Of a stretch of DNA of 33,897 bases, positions 23,466-31,962 are shown in pieces. Source of the stretch: Candidatus Kuenenia stuttgartensis. GTDB lineage: Bacteria; Planctomycetota; Planctomycetia; Pirellulales; UBA1268. Numbering within the stretch: the stretch's first letter is position 1; every line of letters starts with the position of its first letter. The notes beneath the pieces were generated by a model. That model was not told where the DNA came from, did no database searches, and was given only the letters and a program-made list of their open reading frames with translations. Location of the stretch: positions 1 through 33,897 of the forward strand of contig CAMBFA010000023.1 of NCBI GenBank assembly GCA_945865325.1, written 5' to 3'. A program made the translations under genes and the position numbers.

Positions 23466-24665
23466 ATGAACATGAAATGGTCGAACCTGTTCCTCCTCAC
23501 GGCCGTCGCGTCGGCTGCCGCGCCTCTGACCCGCGCCGACGACCCCACGGCCACGGTCGTGGAGGGGAAGCCGCTCACCGTCACTGTGCGGGCGACGGCC
23601 GAGTCGAACGCGGATGGCCCATTTGCCACTCCGCAGGTCGTTGTCGTCGCCGACGGCAACAGTGAGCCGCCAACGGTCATCGGGATGACACCGGCCGAGG
23701 CGAAGGCGATCACGATCCGCCTCGTCGGCGATGGCCAGGGGTTTGTCTTCGAAGGGAATGCCGCCGCCGGGGCCGAGGCCAAGCAGGTCCCCTTCATCGG
23801 CGTCGTCACCTCGCCGCTCGGCGAGGCGGTGCGGGCGCAGACGAATCTCACTGAGGATGTCGGCCTGTCGGTCGATGTCGTTTCCCCCGACAGCCCGGCG
23901 GCGAAGGCGGGGCTCAAGGCCCATGACATCCTCGCCAAGTACGACGATCAGCTTCTCTGCGCGGCGGTGCAGCTCTCGGCGCTCGTCAAGCGCACCGGCA
24001 CCGGCAATAAGGCGACACTCACGGTGCTGCGGGGCGGCAAGGAGCTGCCGATCGAGGTCACCGTCGGCGAGCATGCCGCCCAGGCGACGTTCAAAGTCGA
24101 AGGGGTCAACATCGCCATGGGGCAGCCCGGCCAGCCGGGGGGGCCGCGGGTCGTCGCCGGCCAGCCGCTTGCTCCGGAGGTGATCAGGCTCATTGAGGAG
24201 ATGGGCTCGAAGGCCGGCGGGGCCGTGTTCAGCGGACAGTACGGTTTCGCGGTGCCGGCGCCAGGGGTGGACGCTCCCGTTATCCCGCAGGGTTCCGCGC
24301 CGCTGGAGCTCCAAAGCAATCAGATTCAGCCCAACCAGATCCAGCGCAACCAGCGGATCGTGCTTGTGAACCCCAACGTCCAGTCGCAGAGCCAGTCGGT
24401 GTCGATCGTCGCCAACGACGACGGCCGCGTCGAACTCCGCGAGACCAACGGCAAGCGGACGGTGACGATCCTCGACAAGTCAGGCGCCCAGCAGTACACC
24501 GGCCCGCTCGACACACCGGAGGATCGGGAGAAGATCCCCGCCGACCTTCGCAGCCGCGTCGAGCAGGCCGAAGCCTCGGCTGGGCCGAAAGCAGTGATCT
24601 CCCCGCTGACTCCTCCGGTGCCCGCCGCTCCCGGCGGTGAGGCTGCAGGCGACGCCAACCGCTGA
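23466..24665 (+). CDS. Exported PDZ-domain protein
   Basis: 399 residues from the ATG at 23466 (a second in-frame ATG lies two codons on). CCGGAG lies about a dozen bases upstream, rather far. The signal peptide is MNMKWSNLFLLTAVASAAAP with cleavage near TRADD. Residues about 95-195 form a PDZ domain: the carboxylate-binding strand PFIGVVTSPLG, then VVSPDSPAAKAGLKAHDILAK and KATLTVLRGGKELPIEVTVG. No trypsin-like protease domain is present, so it is not a DegP-type enzyme. A Q/N-rich stretch (LQSNQIQPNQIQRNQR) and a Pro-rich C-terminus follow. It probably recruits peptide ends outside the cytoplasm. It follows the sigma and membrane-partner genes after 87 bases, suggesting an envelope-stress theme. 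Confidence 0.82.
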   Translation: MNMKWSNLFLLTAVASAAAPLTRADDPTATVVEGKPLTVTVRATAESNADGPFATPQVVVVADGNSEPPTVIGMTPAEAKAITIRLVGDGQGFVFEGNAAAGAEAKQVPFIGVVTSPLGEAVRAQTNLTEDVGLSVDVVSPDSPAAKAGLKAHDILAKYDDQLLCAAVQLSALVKRTGTGNKATLTVLRGGKELPIEVTVGEHAAQATFKVEGVNIAMGQPGQPGGPRVVAGQPLAPEVIRLIEEMGSKAGGAVFSGQYGFAVPAPGVDAPVIPQGSAPLELQSNQIQPNQIQRNQRIVLVNPNVQSQSQSVSIVANDDGRVELRETNGKRTVTILDKSGAQQYTGPLDTPEDREKIPADLRSRVEQAEASAGPKAVISPLTPPVPAAPGGEAAGDANR

Positions 24666-24709
24666 TGCCTCCGCGCTGATCCGCATCCCGGCAGCGGCCG
24701 GGGCACGAC

Positions 24710-24749
24710 AAAAAAACCCCGCAGGCGTGATTGCGCCTGCGGGGTTTTT
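24710..24749. terminator. Bidirectional intrinsic terminator
   Basis: A perfect 11-bp stem (CCCCGCAGGCG at 24717-24727 with CGCCTGCGGGG at 24734-24744) closes a six-base loop. It is flanked by a run of seven A on the left and five T on the right, so it can act for both converging genes (PDZ protein, plus strand; cyclophilin-type protein, minus strand). Confidence 0.93.
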
Positions 24750-24768
24750 CACGCGCCGTTGGCGCAGC

Positions 24769-26736
24769 TCACACCGTCACGCTGTTGGACGGCTTCGAGT
24801 TCAGGCTCCCCCCCGAGTCGCTCTTGGCGCGGAGAGAGAATTGGTAGCTCCTCCCCGCCACGAGGCCGGTGACAGAGGTGCTCGTCACCACCGGGATGTC
24901 GGCGTACCGGGTCCAGGCAACCGTGCCGACCTCACGGGTGAAGACGACGTAGCCGGTGAGCGGCCGGAACGACTTCGTGATCGTGTCCCAGGGCTGTTCG
25001 GCATGCTGCCAGGTGAGGTTCGCCGATCCCTGGCTCGCCGCCGCGGCGACGATCGCTGCCGGGGTGCGCGGGGACATGAGATATTTCACGCCGTCGTTCG
25101 AGAGCTTGCTGAAGCCGGCGGCATTCTTCGAGGCGACCTTGAAGGCGAACGCCTTGGTGATGTCGAGGCCGAAAACCTCCGTGCTCGTCGCCGTGCCCGA
25201 TACGTCGGCGACCTTCGCCCACGCGGTGGTGCCAACCTGCAACGCGTAGACGGCCGACGCTGTCACCGCGCTGCCGTTGTCGACCGCGGCCGTCCACGAC
25301 AGCATGATCTTCGTGCCATTCCCCCATGCCGACACCACACGCGTCGGCAGTTCTGGTTTTCCGAACACGACGCCAGTGACGGGAATCGAGAACGGGGTGG
25401 CCGAGGCGCTCGATGTGATGGCGATCGAGCCGCTCACGGCCTTGAGGGCCACGGTGTCGAGGGCGACGATGAGATTCGCCGTGCCACCGGCGGGAATGCT
25501 CGTCGGCGCGGCCTCGACGAGCTTCACGCCGACCGGGAGCGTGACGCCCGTGATCGAGAGGGGCGCATCGCCCGGATTGCGGATCGTGAATGTCTTCGAC
25601 GTGGCGACGGCGTTGAGGGCTGCAGCCCCGAGCGAGATCGCCTGGGCCTGGGCGCTCGTGATCGCGGTGACGCCATCGGCGACGCCGATCCCGGGGATCC
25701 CCACCGCGACGGTGAAGGCGTCCTGGACCGACGCCCCGGAGAGATCGGTGGCGATGACGGTGATGATCGCGGTGCCGCGGGTCTGCCCGACGGTGAGCCG
25801 GAGCTTGCCAGCAGCATCGACGACGACCGAGGCGATCGTCGGATCAGAGCTGTCCACCACGATCCCCACCGCCGTCTGGGGGGATGCGACGACCGTGGCG
25901 GTGTTGAGCATCAGGAGCCGGTCGCGGATGTTGGCGTCGACGAGGCCGACGGTGCTGCTCACCGGCACCGTGGCGAACGGGCCACCGCCGTCGACGCGGG
26001 GCAGTTTGGCGTAGGCATCGAGGATCGCCTGGCCACCGCCGATGACACGCCCGAAGGTGGCGTATTGGTTGCCGGTCCCGTCGAACATGGGATTGTCAGT
26101 GACATTGAAGAAAAAGCCGCTTGTCGCCGAGTTCAGCTCGGACGTCCGGGCGTAGGCGATCGTTCCCTTGACGTTGGGGCGGTCGGCGGCCCATTCGAGG
26201 CTGATCGGGGCAGTTGTCGCCACCGTGCCGATGTTCGGGCTGCCTGGGGCGTTGATGAAGCCGCCCCCCTGGAGAAACTTCGCCGGCCCGAAGTCGCCGG
26301 CGAAATCGGTGGCTCGGTGGAAGAAGTTCGAGGTGTAGCTCCCGTTGTTGACGTAGGAGAGGAAATTGGCCGTCGAGATCGGCGCGGCAGACCGGGTGGC
26401 GATCGCTTTGTCGTAGAGCTCGACGAACAGGCTGTCGACCGAGGCCCCGGCCCCGTTTTGGGTCGCCATCTTCACCACCGTCCCCTGGACGGTCACGTCG
26501 CTGACCGCGAACTCCGCGGCAGTGTCGATCGCGGCGACCACCGCTCCCGGCGCGATCACCAGATCGGGAAGCGCTTTCGCCACGACGATCGCCATCATGT
26601 GGCGGGATTCCAACGCCTCGCCGGCAAGCTCGCGACGGGCGCTCCCCGGGCGGTGGCGCCGAGCCTGCCGGCTCCGCGGGGCACCGCCGAACCAGCCGGT
26701 CACCCGATCGCGCAGCGGAAGGATCTGCCTGTCCAT
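24769..26736 (-). CDS. Surface protein with cyclophilin-type PPIase domain and Ig/Fn3-like modules
   Basis: 655 residues from the ATG at 26734-26736 with GGAGA upstream; the longer open frame is not coding-like. The N-terminus is basic, then has ELAGEALESRHMMA, close to the planctomycete LEPR-XLL motif of large cell-surface proteins. Residues about 85-250 form a cyclophilin domain (LFVELYDKA, ISTANFLSYVNNGSY, SNFFHRATDF, KFLQGGGFIN, FFFNVTDNPMFDG). An Ig-like region at about 290-440 (VATSKTFTIRNPGDAPLSI is choice-of-anchor-like) and two fibronectin-III-like modules (about 455-655) follow. A prolyl isomerase fused to adhesion-type modules suggests extracellular folding help or a structural role. 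Catalytic Arg141 follows His140 as in active enzymes. Monocistronic, ending at the shared terminator. Confidence 0.85.
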   Translation of the reverse strand: MDRQILPLRDRVTGWFGGAPRSRQARRHRPGSARRELAGEALESRHMMAIVVAKALPDLVIAPGAVVAAIDTAAEFAVSDVTVQGTVVKMATQNGAGASVDSLFVELYDKAIATRSAAPISTANFLSYVNNGSYTSNFFHRATDFAGDFGPAKFLQGGGFINAPGSPNIGTVATTAPISLEWAADRPNVKGTIAYARTSELNSATSGFFFNVTDNPMFDGTGNQYATFGRVIGGGQAILDAYAKLPRVDGGGPFATVPVSSTVGLVDANIRDRLLMLNTATVVASPQTAVGIVVDSSDPTIASVVVDAAGKLRLTVGQTRGTAIITVIATDLSGASVQDAFTVAVGIPGIGVADGVTAITSAQAQAISLGAAALNAVATSKTFTIRNPGDAPLSITGVTLPVGVKLVEAAPTSIPAGGTANLIVALDTVALKAVSGSIAITSSASATPFSIPVTGVVFGKPELPTRVVSAWGNGTKIMLSWTAAVDNGSAVTASAVYALQVGTTAWAKVADVSGTATSTEVFGLDITKAFAFKVASKNAAGFSKLSNDGVKYLMSPRTPAAIVAAAASQGSANLTWQHAEQPWDTITKSFRPLTGYVVFTREVGTVAWTRYADIPVVTSTSVTGLVAGRSYQFSLRAKSDSGGSLNSKPSNSVTV

Positions 26737-26986
26737 CGAGAGTTCTCCAAAACCGTCGCCGAATGAACCCTGACAGGGACCGGCGAGCGACACCCTGCCC
26801 GCCGACGAAGCAGCGAACTTCCAATCAGAATAACCCTCGCCGCGGCAGCCACCAAGCCGTCGGACCGGCCACAAAACGAGGCTGGAAGAGGTTGGCAGTG
26901 GCGACGGGTAGGATACGGAGGATGGGAGGGAATGGGTCGGTAGCAGCGTTTGTTGGCCTCCCCACCCTTGAGATGGAGCCCGCCCC
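26737..26986. promoter_or_regulatory. Divergent region between cyclophilin-type and sulfatase genes
   Basis: These 250 bases separate two divergent units and should contain both promoters. The stretch around 26800-26940 is slightly lower in G+C than the flanking genes. No clear -35/-10 pair or operator palindrome was identified by eye. A GGAG (26975-26978) serves the sulfatase start. Confidence 0.35.
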
Positions 26987-28405
26987 GTGATCCCGCTTTG
27001 CCGCCTCTGGCTGATCGTTGTTCTCTGGCTTCTCTGCGGAGCGGGTTGGGGGGAGCCGGGAAGCCGGGCCGGCGCGGACCCGGCCGTCCTCGACCGGCCG
27101 AACATCTTCTTCATAGTCTCCGACGATCAGCACTGGGGCGACTTCGCCTTCATGGGGCACCCCCATCTGCGGACGCCCCACCTCGACCGGCTGGCGCGCG
27201 AAAGCCTGCTCTACCGCCGTGGGTATGTCCCGTCGAGCCTTTGTTGCCCGAGCCTGGCGTCGCTGATCACCGGCCGCTTTCCCCATGAGCACCGGATCGT
27301 CGGCAACGATCCCCCCGGCAGCGACCGGCTGGCGCGAAACACGCCGGAGGGCCAGCGCCTCTTCCGCGACGGACGCGAGGCGATGAATCGGCACCTCGCC
27401 GCCTGGCCAACGCTCCCGGCGCTTCTTGCCCCCGACGGCTACCGGTCTCTCCAGACCGGCAAGTGGTGGCAGGGGGATTTTTCGCGCGGGGGATTCACGG
27501 CGGGGATGACCCGTGGCGAGCGGCACGGCGACGACGGCTTGGCGATCGGCCGCGAGACGCTCGAGCCGATCGAGACCTTCATCGATGCCTGCCAGGGGGA
27601 GGGATCGCCGTTTTTCGTCTGGTATGCCCCGATGCTCCCCCACGATCCCCACGACCCGCCCACCGAGCTTGTCGATCACTATTGTGTCGTCGCGCCGAGC
27701 CCCCATGTCGCCCGCTACTGGGGGAATGTCGAACGCTTCGATCGCACGGTCGGCCAGCTCCTCGACCTCCTCGAGGCCAGGGGGCTCACCGAGACCACGC
27801 TCGTCGTCTTCGTCACCGACAACGGCTGGATCCAGAGCCCCGACCATCCCCGCTATGCCCCGCGCTCGAAGCGCTCCCCCTACGAGGGCGGCGTGCGGAC
27901 GCCGATCATGCTGCGCCAGCCGGGGCGGATCGCGCCGGGCGCGTGTGATGTACCGGTGTCGAGCCTCGACATCGTGCCGACGGTCCTCGCCGCTTGCGGC
28001 GTGGCGGCGCCGGCAGGGCTGCCGGGGGTCGATCTCCTCGATCCCGCCGCCGTGGCCGCCCGTCCGGCGGTGTTCGGGGAGTGCTTCACCCACACGCTTG
28101 TTGACCTCGACGATCCCGCGGCGAGCCTCCTCTGGCGGTGGACCGTCCGGGGCGATTGGAAGCTCGTCGTGCCCGAGCGGCTCCTCGCCACCGACCCGCG
28201 GCTCGACGTCGAGGGAGCGGCCCTCGATGACGACAGCCGGGCGTGGCTTGAATCGGGATCGCCGCGCCTGTTTGACCTCGCCACCGACAGCGGTGAAAAC
28301 CGAGACATGGCCGCGGAGCATCCCGACGTGGTGGCCGAACTCCGCACGACCCTCGATGCCTGGTGGACGCCGGGCCGACTTCCCCCAGGAGCCCGCACGC
28401 CGTGA
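26987..28405 (+). CDS. Sulfatase-family protein with C-C-P-S-L in place of C-x-P-x-R
   Basis: 472 residues from a GTG with GGAG eight bases upstream. Signal peptide: CRLWLIVVLWLLCGAGWG. The fold is plainly sulfatase: RPNIFFIVSDDQHWGDF (two Asp, metal ligands), TPHLDRLA, FFVWYAPMLPHDPHDPP, VVFVTDNGW and YEGGVRTPIM. The catalytic motif reads Cys86-Cys-Pro-Ser-Leu90, so the Arg needed in the canonical formylglycine recognition sequence is Leu. The neighbouring text (ASLITGRFPHEHRIVGNDPP) is otherwise normal, and I believe a planctomycete subfamily shares a PSL form, but cannot check. Activity as a sulfatase is uncertain; it could be matured differently or act as another hydrolase. Coupled to the propeller protein by GTGA. 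Confidence 0.88.
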   Translation: MIPLCRLWLIVVLWLLCGAGWGEPGSRAGADPAVLDRPNIFFIVSDDQHWGDFAFMGHPHLRTPHLDRLARESLLYRRGYVPSSLCCPSLASLITGRFPHEHRIVGNDPPGSDRLARNTPEGQRLFRDGREAMNRHLAAWPTLPALLAPDGYRSLQTGKWWQGDFSRGGFTAGMTRGERHGDDGLAIGRETLEPIETFIDACQGEGSPFFVWYAPMLPHDPHDPPTELVDHYCVVAPSPHVARYWGNVERFDRTVGQLLDLLEARGLTETTLVVFVTDNGWIQSPDHPRYAPRSKRSPYEGGVRTPIMLRQPGRIAPGACDVPVSSLDIVPTVLAACGVAAPAGLPGVDLLDPAAVAARPAVFGECFTHTLVDLDDPAASLLWRWTVRGDWKLVVPERLLATDPRLDVEGAALDDDSRAWLESGSPRLFDLATDSGENRDMAAEHPDVVAELRTTLDAWWTPGRLPPGARTP

Positions 28406-29694
28406 CGCACTCTCACCCTTTCCTCCTTGTCATCTTCCTCGCCTCTTCCCTCGCCCTCCTCTCGCCTGTGAGAAGCGAGAACTGGCCCAATTGGCGCGGT
28501 CCGGCGCTCGATGGCGTCGCCGCCGGGACCGGGTTTGCGACGAGCTGGAGCCCGGAGGCGCATGTCGCCTGGAAGGTGACGCTGCCGGGGCTCGGGGCGA
28601 GCACGCCGGCGGTGTGGGGCGACTCGATCGTGCTCACCTGCGCGATCGACGGCAAGGACGCGGCGATCTGCTTCGACCGCGTTGGTAAGGAGCGCTGGCG
28701 GCGCTCGCTCGGGCCTGAGAAGCCGGGGAAGCATGCCAAGGCGACCGGCTGCAATCCCTCGCCGGTGACCGACGGGAAGCATGTCTGGGTCTACTTCAAG
28801 AGTGGGGAGCTGGCCGCGCTCGACCTCGCCACCGGCGTCGTGGCCTGGCGGGAGAATCTCCAGGAGCGGTTCGGCGAGGACACGCTGTGGTGGGATCTCG
28901 GCACGAGCCCGGTGCTGACGCGCGACGCGGTCGTCGTGGCCGTGATGCAGACCGGACCGAGCTATCTCGCCGCCTTCGGCCGCACCGACGGCAAGCTCCT
29001 CTGGAAGCACGACCGCAACCTCGATGCCCCGGAGGAGGCGGCGCAGAGCTACTCGACGCCGCTGGTGGTGAAGGGGGAGGAGCGGTTCGGCGAGCCTGAC
29101 GAGGTGATGTTCGTCCTCGGCGCGGACCATGTCACCGCCCACGACGCCACCGACGGCCGCGAGCTGTGGCGCGTGGGGGGGCTGAATCCCGCCGGTGAGA
29201 AATACTTCCGCTCGATCGCCTCGCCGGTGGTGGCGGACGATCTCGTCATCGCCCCTTATGCCCGCGGGAGCACGCTCACCGCCGTGAAACGCGGCGGACA
29301 GGGGGACGTGACCACGTCGCACGTCGCGTGGGCCCGGAAGGATCTCGGGGCCGACGTGCCGACGCCAGCCTTCCAGGACGGGAAGCTCGTTGTCTGTACC
29401 GACCAGGGGAAGGTGGCCTGCCTCGACGCCCCGACCGGCAAAACCATGTGGGAGGTGGAATTGCCGAAGAATCGTCATGCCTACAGCGCCTCACCGGTAC
29501 TCCTCGAGGGGAAGATCCTCGTGACGCGCGAGGATGGCCAAAGCGCCCTCCTCGCCGGGCCGGCAGACGGCACTGGCCGGTTCGAGGTCGTCGGGGAAGG
29601 GAGTGTCGGCGAGATGACGGTGGCGACGCCGGTGTGCGTCGACGGGCGGATCTTCCTCCGGACGCACAACAGCCTGTGGTGCATCCGGCCTTGA
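28402..29694 (+). CDS. Exported PQQ-like beta-propeller repeat protein
   Basis: 430 residues from the GTG overlapping the sulfatase stop (GTGA), with AGGAG upstream; an open frame extends 13 codons further but lacks a good start. The signal peptide (FLLVIFLASSLALLSPVRS) is followed by ENWPNWRGPALDGVA, the common planctomycete opening of this family. PQQ-type blades repeat through the protein (ICFDRVGKERWRRSLG, LAALDLATGVVAWRENL, LAAFGRTDGKLLWKHDR, VTAHDATDGRELWRVGG, VACLDAPTGKTMWEVEL). No catalytic PQQ-dehydrogenase residues are apparent, so it resembles BamB-like scaffolds. Co-expression with a sulfatase suggests a periplasmic accessory role. Confidence 0.9.
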   Translation: MTHSHPFLLVIFLASSLALLSPVRSENWPNWRGPALDGVAAGTGFATSWSPEAHVAWKVTLPGLGASTPAVWGDSIVLTCAIDGKDAAICFDRVGKERWRRSLGPEKPGKHAKATGCNPSPVTDGKHVWVYFKSGELAALDLATGVVAWRENLQERFGEDTLWWDLGTSPVLTRDAVVVAVMQTGPSYLAAFGRTDGKLLWKHDRNLDAPEEAAQSYSTPLVVKGEERFGEPDEVMFVLGADHVTAHDATDGRELWRVGGLNPAGEKYFRSIASPVVADDLVIAPYARGSTLTAVKRGGQGDVTTSHVAWARKDLGADVPTPAFQDGKLVVCTDQGKVACLDAPTGKTMWEVELPKNRHAYSASPVLLEGKILVTREDGQSALLAGPADGTGRFEVVGEGSVGEMTVATPVCVDGRIFLRTHNSLWCIRP

Positions 29695-29797
29695 GAAATC
29701 CCCGGGAAGCGTCCGCGGGGCCGCTTGGCCTGAAATTTGGGGATATGCTTGGCATGGTGTTCCCGTTCCCTTTTTTTTCTTACTGGCAGCGGAATCC

Positions 29798-31927
29798 ATG
29801 CAGAAAACGAAGGTCCGGCAGCCGTCCACGGTCGTCGCTCCCCCCGCGGACGAAGCTGCCCGGGGAACTGGTCGTGTTGCCGCGGTCCGTGATCTGCTCT
29901 TCCGCGCGGGGCTGATCCTGTTGGCGGTGTTGTGGATCTATTCCCCGACCTACCACGGCGATTGGCTGTGGGATGACGATACGATCCTCACGGCCAATCC
30001 CGTCGTCCAGTCAGCGTCGCTCGAAGGGCTCGTCAGCCTCTGGGTCGGCCCGACGGGGGCCGATTACTTCCCCCTCTCCTACACCGCCCTGTGGGCCCAA
30101 TGGCCGTTCTTCGGGACGAATTCCACCGGCTACCATGCCGTCACCATCCTCCTCCATGCCAGCGGAGCGCTCCTGTTGTGGCGGCTGCTGGTGGTGATGC
30201 GGATCCCGGGGGCCTGGTTGGCCGGGGTGCTGTTCGCGATCCACCCGGTGTGCGTGGAGAGCGTGGCCTGGGTGTCGGAAATCAAGAACACGATCTCACT
30301 CCCCCTCTTCCTCCTCGCAGCGATCTTCTTCGCCAGGCATGACGATGCGGTGTGGGGGGATGGCGGCGACGGTGAGAGCGGCGATCGCCGCAATGGCACC
30401 GTCGATCTGGTGCTCGCGGTCGTCTTCTTTGCCCTGGCGATGCTCGCCAAGACCTCGGTGGTGATGTTCCCGGTGGTCCTCCTCATCCATGCCTGGTGGA
30501 AGCGGGGAGGGGTTACCACGCGTGACGTGGTCGCGGCGGCACCGTTCTTCCTCGTCTCCCTCGTCCTCGGTCTGGTCACGATCTATTACCAGCACGGCCG
30601 GGCGATCGGTGAGGAGAAGATGCCCGTCGCCGACCTGTTCTCGGTCGTCGGCTTCCTGTCGCGGACTGCCACCGCCGGGATGGCGATCCTGTTCTATCTG
30701 CGGGAGGTGGTCTGGCCGTTCGATCTCCTCCCGATCTACCCGCAATGGAAGGTCAACCCTCCGCAGATCCTCCAATTCCTCCCCTGGCCGATCCTCGTCG
30801 CGGCCGGTTGCTGGCTGTGGTCAAGACGGGGGACCGCGTCCGCGCCGACCGCAGCCCGGCACGCGCTGTTCGGGCTCGGATTCTTCCTTCTCATGATCTT
30901 CCCGATCCTCGGTTTCATCACCATTTCCTACATGCGGATCACCTGGGTCGCCGACCACTTCAACTACGTGGCGCTCATCGGCATCATCGTGCCGCTGTGT
31001 GCGGCGGCGGCGGCGTGGTTCGCCTCGGCTCGGCAGCCGCTCCAGATCGGGGCGCTGGGCTTCACCTGCGTCCTCTTGGCCGGGCTGGCCGGCTGGTCTT
31101 TCCGCTACGCGCATGTCTTCGCCAACGAGGAATCCCTCTGGACCCACACGCTCGAATCCAATCCCGATGCCTGGCAGGCTCACAACCGGCTCGGGGCGCG
31201 GAAAGCTGGCCGCGGTGATCTCGAGGGGGCCCTCCACCACTTCACCAACTCCACTCGCCTCCGCCCCGATCTCGGCGAGACCCACAACAACCTCGGCAGC
31301 ACGTACATGGCGCTGGGGCGTACCGACGAGGCCCTCGAGGAGTTCGCGGTGACGACGGAACTCCTTCCCAAGGTCTTGCCGGTGCAGATGAACCGGGGCC
31401 ATGCGCTTGTCACGGCCGGGCGGAACGAGCAGGCGGAGAAGTGGTTCCGGGATCTCACCGATCGGGATCGTTTTCCGAACCAGTTCGAACCCTGGTGCCA
31501 GCTCGGGATCGTGCAGATCAGCCGGGGGGATCGGACGGCCGGCATCACCTCGCTGCGCCGCGCCGTCGAGTTGGCCCCCGGCGCCGAGGAGCCCCGCCAG
31601 CTCCTCGACGCCGCACTCCGCTCCGAGGCCGAGGCGCTGGCGGTGGCGGGGAGATTCGGGGAGGCCGAGGCAATCTACCGCGAACTGCTCAAGCGCTCGA
31701 AGGACGACGTCATGCTCCTGACGAACCTCGGGGTGGTGCTCTACAAGCTCGAGCGGAACGATGCCGCGATCGCCGCCTTCCGCCGTGTGCTGGCGATCAA
31801 TCCGGGGGCCAAGGAGGCGGCAGACAGCCTGGCCGTCGCCCTCGGCAAGGCGACCCCGGTCGTCCCCCCCCTGGAGACCCAGGAACCGCTGCCGTCGACG
31901 CTCGCCCCGTCGATCGAGGGGCGTTAG
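29798..31927 (+). CDS. GT-C-type membrane protein with C-terminal TPRs, TMTC-like
   Basis: 709 residues from the ATG at 29798; the leader is a pyrimidine tract (29770-29780) and the ribosome-binding site is weak. The first 440 residues carry roughly nine or ten membrane helices. After helix 1, the first outer loop holds WLWDDD (Trp58-Asp59-Asp60-Asp61), matching the acidic catalytic site of GT-C transferases that use lipid-phosphate sugars. LFAIHPVCVESVAWVSEIKN is a TMTC/planctomycete family segment. From residue 459 there are at least five TPRs (AHNRLGARKAGRGDLEGALH, THNNLGSTYMALGRTDEALE, LLTNLGVVLYKLERNDAAIA). Eukaryotic TMTC proteins are O-mannosyltransferases; substrate and sugar here are unknown. 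Probably transfers sugar to exported proteins, fitting the glycan content of the window. Confidence 0.82.
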   Translation: MQKTKVRQPSTVVAPPADEAARGTGRVAAVRDLLFRAGLILLAVLWIYSPTYHGDWLWDDDTILTANPVVQSASLEGLVSLWVGPTGADYFPLSYTALWAQWPFFGTNSTGYHAVTILLHASGALLLWRLLVVMRIPGAWLAGVLFAIHPVCVESVAWVSEIKNTISLPLFLLAAIFFARHDDAVWGDGGDGESGDRRNGTVDLVLAVVFFALAMLAKTSVVMFPVVLLIHAWWKRGGVTTRDVVAAAPFFLVSLVLGLVTIYYQHGRAIGEEKMPVADLFSVVGFLSRTATAGMAILFYLREVVWPFDLLPIYPQWKVNPPQILQFLPWPILVAAGCWLWSRRGTASAPTAARHALFGLGFFLLMIFPILGFITISYMRITWVADHFNYVALIGIIVPLCAAAAAWFASARQPLQIGALGFTCVLLAGLAGWSFRYAHVFANEESLWTHTLESNPDAWQAHNRLGARKAGRGDLEGALHHFTNSTRLRPDLGETHNNLGSTYMALGRTDEALEEFAVTTELLPKVLPVQMNRGHALVTAGRNEQAEKWFRDLTDRDRFPNQFEPWCQLGIVQISRGDRTAGITSLRRAVELAPGAEEPRQLLDAALRSEAEALAVAGRFGEAEAIYRELLKRSKDDVMLLTNLGVVLYKLERNDAAIAAFRRVLAINPGAKEAADSLAVALGKATPVVPPLETQEPLPSTLAPSIEGR

Positions 31928-31962
31928 CCGGAAGCGTGAGGGGATGGCCCGGCTACCGCCCC
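31918..31962. terminator. Stem-loop spanning both stop codons of converging genes
   Basis: GGGGCG-T-TAGCCGG (31918-31931) pairs with CCGGCTA-C-CGCCCC (31949-31962), 13 of 14 pairs, with a 17-base loop. The TAG stop of the TPR membrane protein (31925-31927) and the TAG stop of the CE15-like gene (31953-31955 on the minus strand) lie in opposite arms. No T-run follows, so it may work as a bidirectional roadblock or a 3'-end stabiliser. Confidence 0.6.

Noticed and set aside
24637-26766. A 709-codon plus-strand frame opposite the cyclophilin-type gene
   Set aside because: Rich in Arg, Gly, Asp and His without motifs, and it runs across a strong terminator; an antisense shadow.
26825-28321. A 498-codon minus-strand frame opposite the second sulfatase
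   Set aside because: Shadow of a gene with unmistakable sulfatase motifs.
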